Source of the DNA: an uncultured Collinsella sp.
Lineage (GTDB): Bacteria > Actinomycetota > Coriobacteriia > Coriobacteriales > Coriobacteriaceae
Direction: 5' to 3'
DNA length: 64,000 bases
NCBI GenBank assembly: GCA_902470815.1
Contig: CABRHS010000002.1
Span: 1-64,000, forward strand
The position numbers were made by a program, and so were the translations under genes. The notes beneath the pieces were generated by a model. That model did no database searches. It had not been told where the DNA came from and was given only the letters and a program-made list of their open reading frames with translations. The first letter of the stretch is position 1. Each line of letters starts with the position of its first letter. This document shows, piece by piece, positions 8,047-16,750 of the stretch.

Positions 8047-8075
8047 ATGGTATCAGGTGCTTTGCGGTGCGTCAA
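8047..8075 (-). promoter_or_regulatory. Sigma-70-type promoter of rplU-rpmA
   Basis: On the minus strand TTGACG (8070-8075) and TACCAT (8047-8052) are separated by exactly 17 nt, about 40 nt before the rplU start codon. This is the best-formed promoter in this part of the window. Confidence 0.65.
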
Positions 8076-8122
8076 CGAGTTTCTAGCGCGTTTTCCCTGC
8101 ATATTCACAGGTTCGACAAAGC

Positions 8123-8944
8123 CTATCGCATGGAACGCGCGAGAAGGCTCCCCTCAGGTGCCCCGAGCTCACGGCCCAATGGCTCGATGACAGTCGAGCC
8201 ATCCACGCAAATGCTTTGGGAAATACGCTCGACATTATATCTATCGAACACCGTGAGCTGCTGAATTCCCGTGGACACGATCTCCTCGTCCACACCGGGA
8301 TCGAGCCCTCGCAAGGCCTGGTCGAGGGCGGCCACGATGATCTCGGGGCGAAGCGACCCTTCATTGTCGCAACGCGTGCACAATTGGATTCTGACGCAGC
8401 CGTCTGCCAGTACTTCGTGGCCCTCGGCCTTAAGCAAGCGCCGCACATCGAGGGTTTTGGTCTTCTTGCCGCGATGGAACGGAATCTGCGCGCCCCGATC
8501 GTACCAGCCGAAGACAACCTGAGAAAGCGCCTCATCGGTAACGTCGAACTCGGGCCTGACGAACACCTCGAGCAGGTATCGCACCTTATTAATCTCTGCG
8601 GTGAGCGCCGGGCGGCGGAGCTCCACGTATGCGGCGTCGATAGGACGCAGGTCGACGGGAGCGGCGTCCTGCAGGCGCGCGAGCGCGTCCTCGGCGGGGA
8701 TGAGCTCCGTCAGGTACACGTCGAAGTACTCCGCCGTGGAGGACGTCCCCACCGGCAGCGCGGAAGTGTAGGCGATGCGCATATGCGGAGAGAAACCCTG
8801 CGTGACCGCATAGGGCAGCTTCGCACGGCGCACGACCTGCTCGACAGTGTGAATCAGCTCGAGGTGGCCCAGGTACTTGAGACGCCCCAACTTGGGATAG
8901 GCCACGCGGAGGCGAAAGAGCGTGGGTTCGGATGCGTTCGTCAT
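8123..8944 (-). CDS. DUF2344 / TIGR03936-type radical-SAM-linked protein
   Basis: The 273-residue protein matches the family encoded with, or fused to, TIGR03960 radical SAM proteins. The N-terminus has KLGRLKYLGHLELIHTVEQV, followed by RRAKLPYAVTQGFSPHMRI and ALPVGTSSTAEYFDVYL. Its biochemical role is not established. Its ATG overlaps the stop of the upstream radical SAM gene by 4 nt (ATGA), implying coupled synthesis. In some other genomes the two are one polypeptide. The C-terminal region from about 160 is less conserved. Confidence 0.85.
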   Translation of the reverse strand: MTNASEPTLFRLRVAYPKLGRLKYLGHLELIHTVEQVVRRAKLPYAVTQGFSPHMRIAYTSALPVGTSSTAEYFDVYLTELIPAEDALARLQDAAPVDLRPIDAAYVELRRPALTAEINKVRYLLEVFVRPEFDVTDEALSQVVFGWYDRGAQIPFHRGKKTKTLDVRRLLKAEGHEVLADGCVRIQLCTRCDNEGSLRPEIIVAALDQALRGLDPGVDEEIVSTGIQQLTVFDRYNVERISQSICVDGSTVIEPLGRELGAPEGSLLARSMR

Positions 8945-10818
8945 GCGCGCTCACCAACCAAGACGTTGTCGGCTTTCAGGGTCGGGCACACGCCGCAGCC
9001 CGTGCAGGACTCGCGCGTGCAGTCGGGCGTGGTGACGCCCTCGAGGGATCGGCGGTACTCGCGCAGGAGGAACCCACGGGACACGCCCGGGCTCACATGC
9101 TCCCAGGGCAGGCGCCAATCGAGCTCGAAAGACTCCTGCGCGAGCGCCCTCAAGTCCATGCCGAGCTCGGCGGCGGCCTCTTCCCAGCGACCGAGCTCGA
9201 ACTGCTCAGTCCAGGCGTCGAAGCGCTGACCGCGCCTCCAGGCGCCCTCGATGAGAGGCGCGATGTCGCGGCCGCCGCGGCTCATGACCGCCTCGACGAG
9301 CGAGGTGGCGGCGTCGTGGCAGTGGACGCGCACGGCGCGGTTCTTCACCGAGTGGAAGAGCAGCTGCTGACGGCGCTTGACCTCGGCGTCGTCGAGCTGC
9401 GGGCACCACTGGAACGGGGTGTGCGCCTTGGGGATGAACACCGACACCGAGATGGAGACGGAGATGCCGCCGCGCTGCTCCTTGGGAACGACCTCGCGCG
9501 CGATCTCGAGCGTATGGTCGGCGAGCTGGGCGATGGCGACGATGTCCTCATCGGTCTCCCCCGGCAGGCCCATCATGAAGTACAGCTTGACGCGACGCCA
9601 ACCGGCCTCAAAGGCGGCGCGCGTGGCGCGCTCGAGGTCCTCCTCGGTCACGTTCTTGTTGATGATGTCGCGCATGCGCTGGCTGCCGGCCTCGGGGGCG
9701 AAGGTGAGGCCGCCCTTCTTCTCCCCCGCCACGGCGGCGGCCATGTCCACGCCAAAGGAGTCGAGGCGCTGAGACGGAACGGAGATGGAGATGCCGGTAT
9801 CGCCCAGGCGCTTGTTCAGGCGGTTGAGCATCTCCGCGCATTTGGAGTGATCGGTGGTGGAGAGCGAGTTGAGCGAGACCTCGTCGTAACCCATGTGGGC
9901 CAGGCCGCCCGTGACGGCGGAGACCACCTGGTCGGCGGAGCGCTCGCGCACCGGGCGGTACGTCATGCCGGCCTGGCAGAAGCGGCACCCGCGGGCGCAA
10001 CCGCGCAGCACCTCGACGCACAGGCGGTCCTGGACGATCTGCATGTAGGGAACGACGGCCTGGGGCACCGGGTTGGTGGCGCCGAAGTCCTTGACCACGC
10101 GCTTGTAGACCACGGGCTGCACGTCCTCGCCCTCACGCGGGACTGTGTAGCCGTGCGGAGAGCAGGGCTCGTCATGACGAACCTCGTAGAGGGAGGGAAC
10201 GTAGACGCCGCCGATCTTCGAGAGCTCGCGAAGCATCTGGGCTCGGGGCACGCCGGCGTCGCGCAGCTCGCGATGGCGCTGGCAGAACTCGACGATCTGC
10301 TCCTCGCCCTCGCCGATCATCATGCAGTCGAAGAACGGCGCGAGCGGCTCGGGGTTGTAGACGGAAGGACCGCCGCAGATGACGATGGGGTCGTCCTCAC
10401 CGCGATCGGCCGCATGGAGCGGGATGCCGGCGAGGTCGAGGCCTTCGAGGTAGTTGGTGCACGCCATCTCGTGCGGCACATGGAAGCCGACGACGTCGAA
10501 GGACGCGATGGGCGCCGCGCCCTCGAGCGAGAGCAGCGGGATGTTCGCCGCGCGCATCTCGTCGGCCATGTCGACCCAGGGAATGTAGCCGCGCTCGCAG
10601 GAGAGACCGGGGGTCTCGTTGAGGTTGCGGTAGAGGATGGCGATGCCCTGGTTGGGCAGGCCCACCTCGTACACGTCGGGGTAGATGAGCACGCAGCGGT
10701 GCTCGGCCTCGGGCTTGTAGAGCGCACCCCACTCGTGGTCGATGTAGCGCGTGGGCTTCTCCACGCGCGCGAGCAGGGGCTCGAGCTCGGCGAATCTGTT
10801 CTCGTAGACGGCTCTCAT
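8941..10818 (-). CDS. B12-binding-domain radical SAM protein (TIGR03960 family)
   Basis: The 625-residue protein has an N-terminal cobalamin-binding-like region (about 40-200), then a radical SAM domain with the CxxxCxxC cluster C274, C278, C281 in RGCARGCRFCQ. A C-terminal cysteine cluster (C600, C605, C608, C611) probably binds a second Fe-S centre. The substrate is unknown; the gene often lies near rplU/rpmA, as here. ATG 10818 is chosen because AGGAGT precedes it and because residues of the longer open frame would be encoded by the repeat at 10847-10901. Confidence 0.88.
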   Translation of the reverse strand: MRAVYENRFAELEPLLARVEKPTRYIDHEWGALYKPEAEHRCVLIYPDVYEVGLPNQGIAILYRNLNETPGLSCERGYIPWVDMADEMRAANIPLLSLEGAAPIASFDVVGFHVPHEMACTNYLEGLDLAGIPLHAADRGEDDPIVICGGPSVYNPEPLAPFFDCMMIGEGEEQIVEFCQRHRELRDAGVPRAQMLRELSKIGGVYVPSLYEVRHDEPCSPHGYTVPREGEDVQPVVYKRVVKDFGATNPVPQAVVPYMQIVQDRLCVEVLRGCARGCRFCQAGMTYRPVRERSADQVVSAVTGGLAHMGYDEVSLNSLSTTDHSKCAEMLNRLNKRLGDTGISISVPSQRLDSFGVDMAAAVAGEKKGGLTFAPEAGSQRMRDIINKNVTEEDLERATRAAFEAGWRRVKLYFMMGLPGETDEDIVAIAQLADHTLEIAREVVPKEQRGGISVSISVSVFIPKAHTPFQWCPQLDDAEVKRRQQLLFHSVKNRAVRVHCHDAATSLVEAVMSRGGRDIAPLIEGAWRRGQRFDAWTEQFELGRWEEAAAELGMDLRALAQESFELDWRLPWEHVSPGVSRGFLLREYRRSLEGVTTPDCTRESCTGCGVCPTLKADNVLVGERA

Positions 10819-10846
10819 GGTCGTCGGACTCCTATCGATATGCGAT

Positions 10847-10901
10847 GGGCGTGCAATTGGGGTCGGGTGTGTGCAATTGGGGTCGGGTGCATTGTACACA
10901 T
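10847..10901. repeat. REP-like repeat, one half and one full unit
   Basis: A half unit (GTGCAATTGGGGTCGGGTG, 10850-10868) is followed directly by a full unit (10868-10901) in the same orientation, upstream of the radical SAM gene. The tandem arrangement looks like a unit truncated by insertion of the next. Confidence 0.85.
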
Positions 10902-10961
10902 GCGGCACCCGCGGCGCACGGGCGGCAAGAAGGACGGCGGATCAAACCGTGCCCGGGGGCG

Positions 10962-11846
10962 TCACGCGCGATGCGCGAGCGCGACCTGATCGCGGCCCTT
11001 TCTGCACACGCCCAAGATGGCGGTGTTCAGGCGCTCGTAACTCACGTCTCGCTCGTACCACAGCGCCAGACCGCGTCCCAGGGCGTACGTTCCCGCACCG
11101 GCGATCAGCGCCTTGGGAATCATCCCGAATTTGCCGGCGCGCTTGGCCACGGCGCGCGCACCCGCCCGCAGGGCCAAGGCGGAGACAAGGACGGCGGCCG
11201 CCTCATACCCGCGCTCGGGGCGCATGGGCTTGCCGAAGATCGCCGCCAACTGGAGCATCATCCCCATCTGCGCGATGGTCATGACGGGAAAGTCCGCACC
11301 CGGGATGAAGAACAGGGCTCCGGTGGCCGCGTTGCCCAGCGCGGCGGAGGCGATCACGCGGTTGGCCGCGGCGAGGCGCATGAACGGGAAGTTGGCGGCG
11401 AGCGCGGTCTGCTTGTCCGTGCGCTCGAGGATCCACCGCGCCAGCGTATCGAGCAAATAGGTCCTGTCGGTCGCCGCGATCAACCCAAGCATGCGGGTGT
11501 CCTCCTGGATGAACGGCACCTCGACGCTCGACTCGGCGAGCACCACCACGGGGGCCCCGCTCACCACGATCTCCTGGACACGGGCCTGCAGGTGAGCGCC
11601 CCCGCAAGAGATCACGATCGCGACGTCGGTGTCGGGCTTGACCGTGACGGGGCTCGACCCCAGGCGCTCGACGCGCACGAGCGCGGCGGTGGTCTGTGGG
11701 ACGAACGCATCGCGCACCGTCTCGATGAGCAAGGGCGTGGCGGAGGCGTCAACGTACACGCCCACGCGCACCGGCGTGTCGGCCTCGCCGCGTACCGAGG
11801 CGCCCAGTTTTACCGTGTCGACGATCGACTCCAGGGGAACGCGCAT
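10962..11846 (-). CDS. DUF697-containing membrane-associated protein
   Basis: This 294-residue protein is of unknown function. An N-terminal Rossmann-like region (about 60-110, VAIVISCGGAH) is followed by a DUF697-like hydrophobic region (about 155-215, NRVIASAALGNAATGALFF and PGADFPVMTIAQM) and further hydrophobic helices near 220-265. DUF697 occurs in YcjF-type proteins and beside GTPases. ATG 11846 follows AAAGGTG. It lies 76 nt after rodA on the same strand, so it may belong to the cell-shape operon. Confidence 0.6.
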   Translation of the reverse strand: MRVPLESIVDTVKLGASVRGEADTPVRVGVYVDASATPLLIETVRDAFVPQTTAALVRVERLGSSPVTVKPDTDVAIVISCGGAHLQARVQEIVVSGAPVVVLAESSVEVPFIQEDTRMLGLIAATDRTYLLDTLARWILERTDKQTALAANFPFMRLAAANRVIASAALGNAATGALFFIPGADFPVMTIAQMGMMLQLAAIFGKPMRPERGYEAAAVLVSALALRAGARAVAKRAGKFGMIPKALIAGAGTYALGRGLALWYERDVSYERLNTAILGVCRKGRDQVALAHRA

Positions 11847-11922
11847 GATGTCACCTTTCTATAACCGGATGCAGGACCTTGACATGGTGGTACCCGCAAT
11901 GGGACGGGGCCGAGCGTACGAC

Positions 11923-13104
11923 CTACGCCACCTTGCCGCGCGAGCGCCAGATGGACTGGACGATGCCGAACGCGGCGCACTGCATGAGCATGGACGAGGA
12001 CCCGAAGCTGACGAAGGGCAACGGAATGCCGGTGATGGGCATGAGGCCGATGCACATGCCCACCTCCTCAAGTAGTTGGAAGGTCCACATGCCCACGATG
12101 CCGATGCAGGCGAGCTGCAGGAAGAGCGAGTCCGACTGATGCGCGACGCGGATGGTGGCGAAGATCAGCAGGGCGAACAGGGCCAGCAGCAGGAGCGCGC
12201 CGGCGAAGCCGAACTCCTCGGAGAGCAGCGCGAAGACGAAGTCGGTGTGCGCCTCGGGCAAGAAGCCCGCACCGGCCTGGGAGGCGTTGCCGATCCCCTT
12301 GCCGAAAAAGCCCCCGGATCCCACGGCGATCATTGATTGCAGCAGGTTGTACCCGGCGCCGGACGTGTCGGACTCCGGGTCGATGAACACGAGCAATCGG
12401 TTCATCTGGTACTGCTTGAGCAGCACGTCCTTGCCCAGCATTCCATCAAGCACGGAATCAAGCGCGAGCATGATGGACACGGCGCCGATGAGCAGGGCGA
12501 CCGTGCACAGGACCCACTCCTTCTTGGGGCCGCTCATCATGATGATGCACGCGCCGGAGAAGAAGACGACCAGGCCACTGCCCAGGTCGCCGGCGATGAC
12601 CGCGGCGCCGAACGGGATGGCGAGCATGCCGCACAGCTTGGCGTACTCGCGCACGTTGTCGATGCGCCCGTTGTACTGCGCGCCCAGCGACGCCATGAAG
12701 AAGATCGTAATGAGTTTGGCGAGCTCGACAGGCTGAAACGTGAGCCCGATGAGCGGGATCTTGATCCAGCCGGTCATGCCCTTGGCGTTGTACGAGAGGC
12801 CGGGTATGTAGGGGCTGAACAGCACCACCAGGTCAATGACGAGCAGGACCGTGGTCATGCCCGCCAGGCCGGAGAAGTCCGAGCGCCAGCACAGGAACGC
12901 GAGCACCGACCCCAGGCCGATGCCCACGAGCTGGCGCGTGAACGACGCCTCGGGGATGGTGAGCGAGGCGGTCCAGATCACCAGGGCGCCGTAGGCGATC
13001 AGGCACGCCCACGCGACGAAGACGGGGACGCTCACCTTCTGGCGAAATCCCCCCTTGTCGGAGCTCATGTGCTTGTTCACGCGTTTGAGCGAGTCTTGGG
13101 CCAT
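11923..13104 (-). CDS. rodA: Peptidoglycan glycosyltransferase RodA (SEDS family)
   Basis: The polytopic protein of about 393 residues has SEDS hallmarks: VELAKLITIFFMA, AGDLGSGLVVFFSG, QSMIAVGSGGFFGKGIGNASQ, PEAHTDFVFALLSEEFGF and ITGIPLPFVSFGSSSMLM. RodA polymerises lipid II glycan chains with its partner PBP2 during side-wall growth. It directly follows PBP2. The frame begins with GTG 13113 immediately after the PBP2 stop; ATG 13104 with the GAGGTAGG upstream is preferred here, a difference of three residues. Confidence 0.95.
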   Translation of the reverse strand: MAQDSLKRVNKHMSSDKGGFRQKVSVPVFVAWACLIAYGALVIWTASLTIPEASFTRQLVGIGLGSVLAFLCWRSDFSGLAGMTTVLLVIDLVVLFSPYIPGLSYNAKGMTGWIKIPLIGLTFQPVELAKLITIFFMASLGAQYNGRIDNVREYAKLCGMLAIPFGAAVIAGDLGSGLVVFFSGACIIMMSGPKKEWVLCTVALLIGAVSIMLALDSVLDGMLGKDVLLKQYQMNRLLVFIDPESDTSGAGYNLLQSMIAVGSGGFFGKGIGNASQAGAGFLPEAHTDFVFALLSEEFGFAGALLLLALFALLIFATIRVAHQSDSLFLQLACIGIVGMWTFQLLEEVGMCIGLMPITGIPLPFVSFGSSSMLMQCAAFGIVQSIWRSRGKVA

Positions 13105-13113
13105 CCGTATCAC

Positions 13114-15162
13114 CTACCTCGTGCTGTCTCCGCCTGTGAAGGCCTTGTCGTCAGGCGCATCGTAGATCGCGCCGAGCACCGTGCGGACCGCCGGCATGGC
13201 GCAGGTTGATCCGTACCCGCCGCGCTCCAACATGGCGCACACGACGTACTTGGGGTCGTCGAACGGGGCGTACGCGATGAACCAGCCATACGGGTCCTCG
13301 TTGTTCTTCTCGCCCGTGCCGGACTTGCCCGCGACCTGGACGGGAAGATTGGTGAAGTGGGCCGCGGTGACCGGGGACTCCTCGTAGATCATCGAGTGCA
13401 CGCCGCGGTAGACCACATCCATGGCACCAGGTGTCTTGATCTCGGCGTTCAGACGCTCCTTCTTTTCGTAAACATAGGCGTCGCCCTCGCCATCACGCGC
13501 CACGGCGGACAGAAGAACATGCGGGGTCCACTCCACGCCGCCCATGGCGAGGCCGCAATAGGCGGTGGCCATCTGCAGGGGCGTGACGAGAATGTCGCCC
13601 TGACCGATGGCGATGTTCGTCATGTCACCGGCGTTCCACGCGCGCTGCTCGGCGCTCCAATCCTTGAAGTACGACTCCTTCCACGCGGCGTCGGGTATGC
13701 GCCCGGACTCCTCTGAAGGCAGGTCGATCCCGGTCTTGGACCCCAGGCCCCACCTGCGGTACATCTCCTGCAGGCCCTCGGGGTGCTCCTTGTCGTAGAA
13801 GAAGTTCTTGCCGAGGTCGTAGAAGACCACGTCGCACGAGTCGCGGATGCCGGTCTCGAGGTTGCCCGCGCCGTGCCCGGAGAGCAGCCAGCATTTCTTG
13901 CCCCAGCCCTCGCCGAGGCCGGTCCACCAGCCGGTGCAGTTGGACGACATGTCCGCGGTGTACACGCCGTACTCCATGCCGGCCAGAGAGGTGAACGGCT
14001 TGATGGTCGAGGCCGACATGTACTGACCGCCGATCACGCGGTTGAGCAGCGGATGGCCGCCCTTGTCATCGTTGAGCTGGCTCCATGCGTCGGACGACAC
14101 GCCGCCCACGAAGACCGACGGGTCGAACGAAGGCGCGGACGCCATGCCGAGCACCTCGCCGTTCGTGCAGTCGATGCACACGCAGGAGCCGCCGGAGGGC
14201 TCGTAGCCCGTGCGCTCCGCGACCTCGAAGCTCGTCTTGAGCCCCTCCTCGCACGCGCGCTGGATCTTGAGGTCGATGGTGAGCTTGATGTCGCTGCCGG
14301 GCTCGGCGGGAACCGCGCCGGCCTGACCCGTCACGTTGCCGCTCGCATCGACCTTGACCGTCTGCTCGCCACGGATGCCCTGAAGCAGGTTCTCGTAGTA
14401 GTACTCGACGCCAGACTGGCCCACGACGTCGCCCGATTGGTACATGATCTTGCCGGCGCGCTCCTCATCGGAAAGGTCCTTCTGCGCGTCGAGCTGCTCC
14501 TGCGTGACGGTGCCCGTGTAGCCCACCAGGTGGCAGGCGAGCGTGCCATGCGGATAGGACCGCTCGGTGCGCTCGGCGATGCTCACGCCGGGGAACGCGT
14601 CGATGTGCTCCTCTATGTAGGCCACCGTAGAGCGACGCACGTCGGTAGCGATGGTATGGGGGCTCTGCGCGCCCTCGGTGTTGTCCTGGATGTTCCTGAG
14701 CACGGCCATGTAGGGCATGCCGAGCACGTTGGCCAGGTGCCGGACAACCACCGGATTCTCGGCGAGGTCGCGGTAGGCGACCACGGCGAGCGAGGCGCGG
14801 TTGTCCACGATGGGCTCGCCGCTGCGGTCGAGGATGCGCCCGCGGGGAGCCGGCGTGGTGACCGTGCGGGTCTGGTTCTGCTCGGCGAGCTTGTCGTAAT
14901 GGTCCGACGAGACCATCTGCATGCTCCAGAGCTTGGCGACGATGGCGGCGAAGACGGCGCCCACGCCGGCGGTGAGCAGCTTGAAGCGCCCGTTGGATTT
15001 GATGCCCTGGGTGCTGCCCTCCCCCTCCGACGCGCGGGGGCGCGTGCCGGTGTCGGTGTCAAAGGTGAACTTGCCCGAGTAGCCCTTGAGGAACAGCAGC
15101 GACCCGATGATCGCGATGAAGAGGATCGCGCCGGCTATGATGACGATGAGCTGAGCGTCCAT
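13114..15162 (-). CDS. mrdA: Penicillin-binding protein 2 (class B transpeptidase)
   Basis: The 682-residue protein crosslinks peptidoglycan with RodA. There are hydrophobic segments at 5-26 and 62-82. The PBP dimerisation region follows (RGRILDRSGEPIVDNRASLA at 108-127). The transpeptidase domain has SxxK at S385-K388 (STIK), SxD at S442-D444 (SCD) and KSGT at 613-616. The second hydrophobic segment adjoins the dimerisation domain and is the likely true anchor; the first, with the linker 27-61, is an N-terminal extension. ATG 15162 is 7 nt after the mreD stop. Confidence 0.95.
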   Translation of the reverse strand: MDAQLIVIIAGAILFIAIIGSLLFLKGYSGKFTFDTDTGTRPRASEGEGSTQGIKSNGRFKLLTAGVGAVFAAIVAKLWSMQMVSSDHYDKLAEQNQTRTVTTPAPRGRILDRSGEPIVDNRASLAVVAYRDLAENPVVVRHLANVLGMPYMAVLRNIQDNTEGAQSPHTIATDVRRSTVAYIEEHIDAFPGVSIAERTERSYPHGTLACHLVGYTGTVTQEQLDAQKDLSDEERAGKIMYQSGDVVGQSGVEYYYENLLQGIRGEQTVKVDASGNVTGQAGAVPAEPGSDIKLTIDLKIQRACEEGLKTSFEVAERTGYEPSGGSCVCIDCTNGEVLGMASAPSFDPSVFVGGVSSDAWSQLNDDKGGHPLLNRVIGGQYMSASTIKPFTSLAGMEYGVYTADMSSNCTGWWTGLGEGWGKKCWLLSGHGAGNLETGIRDSCDVVFYDLGKNFFYDKEHPEGLQEMYRRWGLGSKTGIDLPSEESGRIPDAAWKESYFKDWSAEQRAWNAGDMTNIAIGQGDILVTPLQMATAYCGLAMGGVEWTPHVLLSAVARDGEGDAYVYEKKERLNAEIKTPGAMDVVYRGVHSMIYEESPVTAAHFTNLPVQVAGKSGTGEKNNEDPYGWFIAYAPFDDPKYVVCAMLERGGYGSTCAMPAVRTVLGAIYDAPDDKAFTGGDSTR

Positions 15163-15169
15163 ACGCGAA

Positions 15170-15736
15170 CTACCTCAGGCCCTTGTAGCGGTTGCCGCCG
15201 TATGCCAAGCCGCGACCGCGACCGGACAGGCCGCGCCCAGATCCGCCGGACCCGCCCATGAGCAGGAACGGGACGCAGGCGAGCATGGTGAGCACACTCG
15301 AGGCGAGACCGTGGATGCCAATGGACCTGAGCAGGTCGCCCTCCACGCCCATGAAAAACATCCCGACCGCGTACAGCACGTTGACCGCGAGGATCGCCAC
15401 GGCGGCCACGCGCACCGTCTCCATGCCCAACCCCGAGGTGAGACCGCGGGACATGAGGGCGACCGTGTAGCCCGTGAGGGCGAGCAGCAGGGCCATGAAG
15501 CCGACGGGAGAGGCCGTGGTGAGGTCGAAGAACAGGCCCGAGAAGAAGCCTATGTACACAAGCGACCGCGAATCGCCGGAGATGGCCAGGGATACCGTGA
15601 GCACGAGCATGAAGTTGAAGCGGCCGCCGAACACGGAGACCTGCGGTGCGAGCGCCAGGTGCAGAACGACGCACACGACCGCCATGGTTATGAGAGCGGA
15701 CCTGGAGCGCCCGGTGTTGTTCATCTCAAAGGCCAT
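15170..15736 (-). CDS. mreD: Rod shape-determining protein MreD
   Basis: The 188-residue, highly hydrophobic protein has about five membrane segments, the MreD size and topology. It contains GGRFNFMLVLTVSLA and FFSGLFFDLTTASPVGF. It links MreC and the PBP2-RodA synthase in the elongasome. ATG 15736 is separated from the mreC stop codon by one base (TGA-C-ATG). The longer frame start upstream overprints mreC and is rejected. Assignment rests on topology plus the mreB-mreC-x-PBP2-rodA context. Confidence 0.88.
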   Translation of the reverse strand: MAFEMNNTGRSRSALITMAVVCVVLHLALAPQVSVFGGRFNFMLVLTVSLAISGDSRSLVYIGFFSGLFFDLTTASPVGFMALLLALTGYTVALMSRGLTSGLGMETVRVAAVAILAVNVLYAVGMFFMGVEGDLLRSIGIHGLASSVLTMLACVPFLLMGGSGGSGRGLSGRGRGLAYGGNRYKGLR

Positions 15737-15737
15737 G

Positions 15738-16730
15738 TCACTCCCCCCGTCCGCTCGAAGCACCCGAATCGGAACCCGCGCCGTCGGCGTTCTCGCCCGC
15801 ATCCTCGCCCGCAGGCGCCGCACCGCCCTGCGGCTCGGCGTTCGCGGCGGCGACGTCGTCGTCAGATGCGATCTGCTCCTCCCCGACGGACGTGATGACG
15901 AGAACCTCCTCGTTGTTCTCGGCGGAAGACGCAGCGCGGACCACGATGGTGTAGTACACCGCGTTGGGCGCGCGGTCGATCGAAGCGACCGTGCCCAAGG
16001 GGAGCCCCTTGGGGAAGGCGCCGCCTATGCCCGACGTGATGACGATATCGCCGGTGGACACCTCGGCATCGGCGACGACGTACTCCAGGCGGAGGGTGCC
16101 GTCGGCCTGGCCCTGGAGCATCCCCTGGGCGCGCGACCCCTGGATCATGGCCGAGACGCCGGACTGCTCATCGGTTATGAGCCTGACCACGGAGGTGTTG
16201 GCCGAGACCTCGATGATCTGACCGATCACGCCGCCCGAGCTGCAGACGGGCATGCCTACCTCGAAGCCGGAGCTCGACCCCTTGTCGATGATCACGGCGT
16301 TGCTCCAGGCGTTGCCCGTGGAGCCGATGATGCGCGCCGCGGAGGACTTCAGGTTGTACGTGGACTTGAGCCCGACGAGCTTCTCGAGCCGCGCCGCGGT
16401 CTCCTTGGCCTCGGAGAGCTCCGCGACCTTGGCGGTAAGGCGCTCGTTCTCCTTCTCGAGCTCGCTGAGCGTGCCGGAGGATGAGGTTGCGTTGTGCATG
16501 ACGTTGCCCAGCGCGTTGAACGGCGCCGCCACGGCGTTGCCGAGCATGCGCACGGGCGCGGTAACGGTCATCACTCCCCCACGCAGCGAGTGTATGGGGC
16601 CCATATCGCCCTCACGCAGGTAGAACGTGAGGAGCAACAGTGAGATGACGCATAAAACAATCAACGGGCGACCACCCGTTGACTGTCTAGCGCTATGCAG
16701 ATTTGAGGAGTACTTGGGTTTTCCCGCCAC
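15738..16730 (-). CDS. mreC: Rod shape-determining protein MreC
   Basis: The 330-residue protein has one membrane anchor (about 22-38), a coiled coil (SELEKENERLTAKVAELSEA) and the beta-rich MreC domain (about 125-275) with IDKGSSSGFEVGMPV, GVIGQIIEVS, VRLITDEQSGVSA and SGIGGAFPKGLPLG. An Ala/Gly/Glu-rich, apparently disordered tail follows from about 285. MreC activates PBP2. The start is GTG 16730 after AAAGGGTGG, 20 nt from the mreB stop. Confidence 0.95.
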   Translation of the reverse strand: MAGKPKYSSNLHSARQSTGGRPLIVLCVISLLLLTFYLREGDMGPIHSLRGGVMTVTAPVRMLGNAVAAPFNALGNVMHNATSSSGTLSELEKENERLTAKVAELSEAKETAARLEKLVGLKSTYNLKSSAARIIGSTGNAWSNAVIIDKGSSSGFEVGMPVCSSGGVIGQIIEVSANTSVVRLITDEQSGVSAMIQGSRAQGMLQGQADGTLRLEYVVADAEVSTGDIVITSGIGGAFPKGLPLGTVASIDRAPNAVYYTIVVRAASSAENNEEVLVITSVGEEQIASDDDVAAANAEPQGGAAPAGEDAGENADGAGSDSGASSGRGE

Positions 16731-16750
16731 AAGCCACCCTTTCGTCGCAG

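Noticed and set aside
10819..10908. N-terminal extension of the radical SAM protein
   Set aside because: The codons are made by the REP-like repeat and the start at 10818 has a good ribosome-binding site.
8932..10989. 685-codon plus-strand open frame opposite the radical SAM gene
   Set aside because: Shadow frame; the minus strand carries clear motifs and starts.
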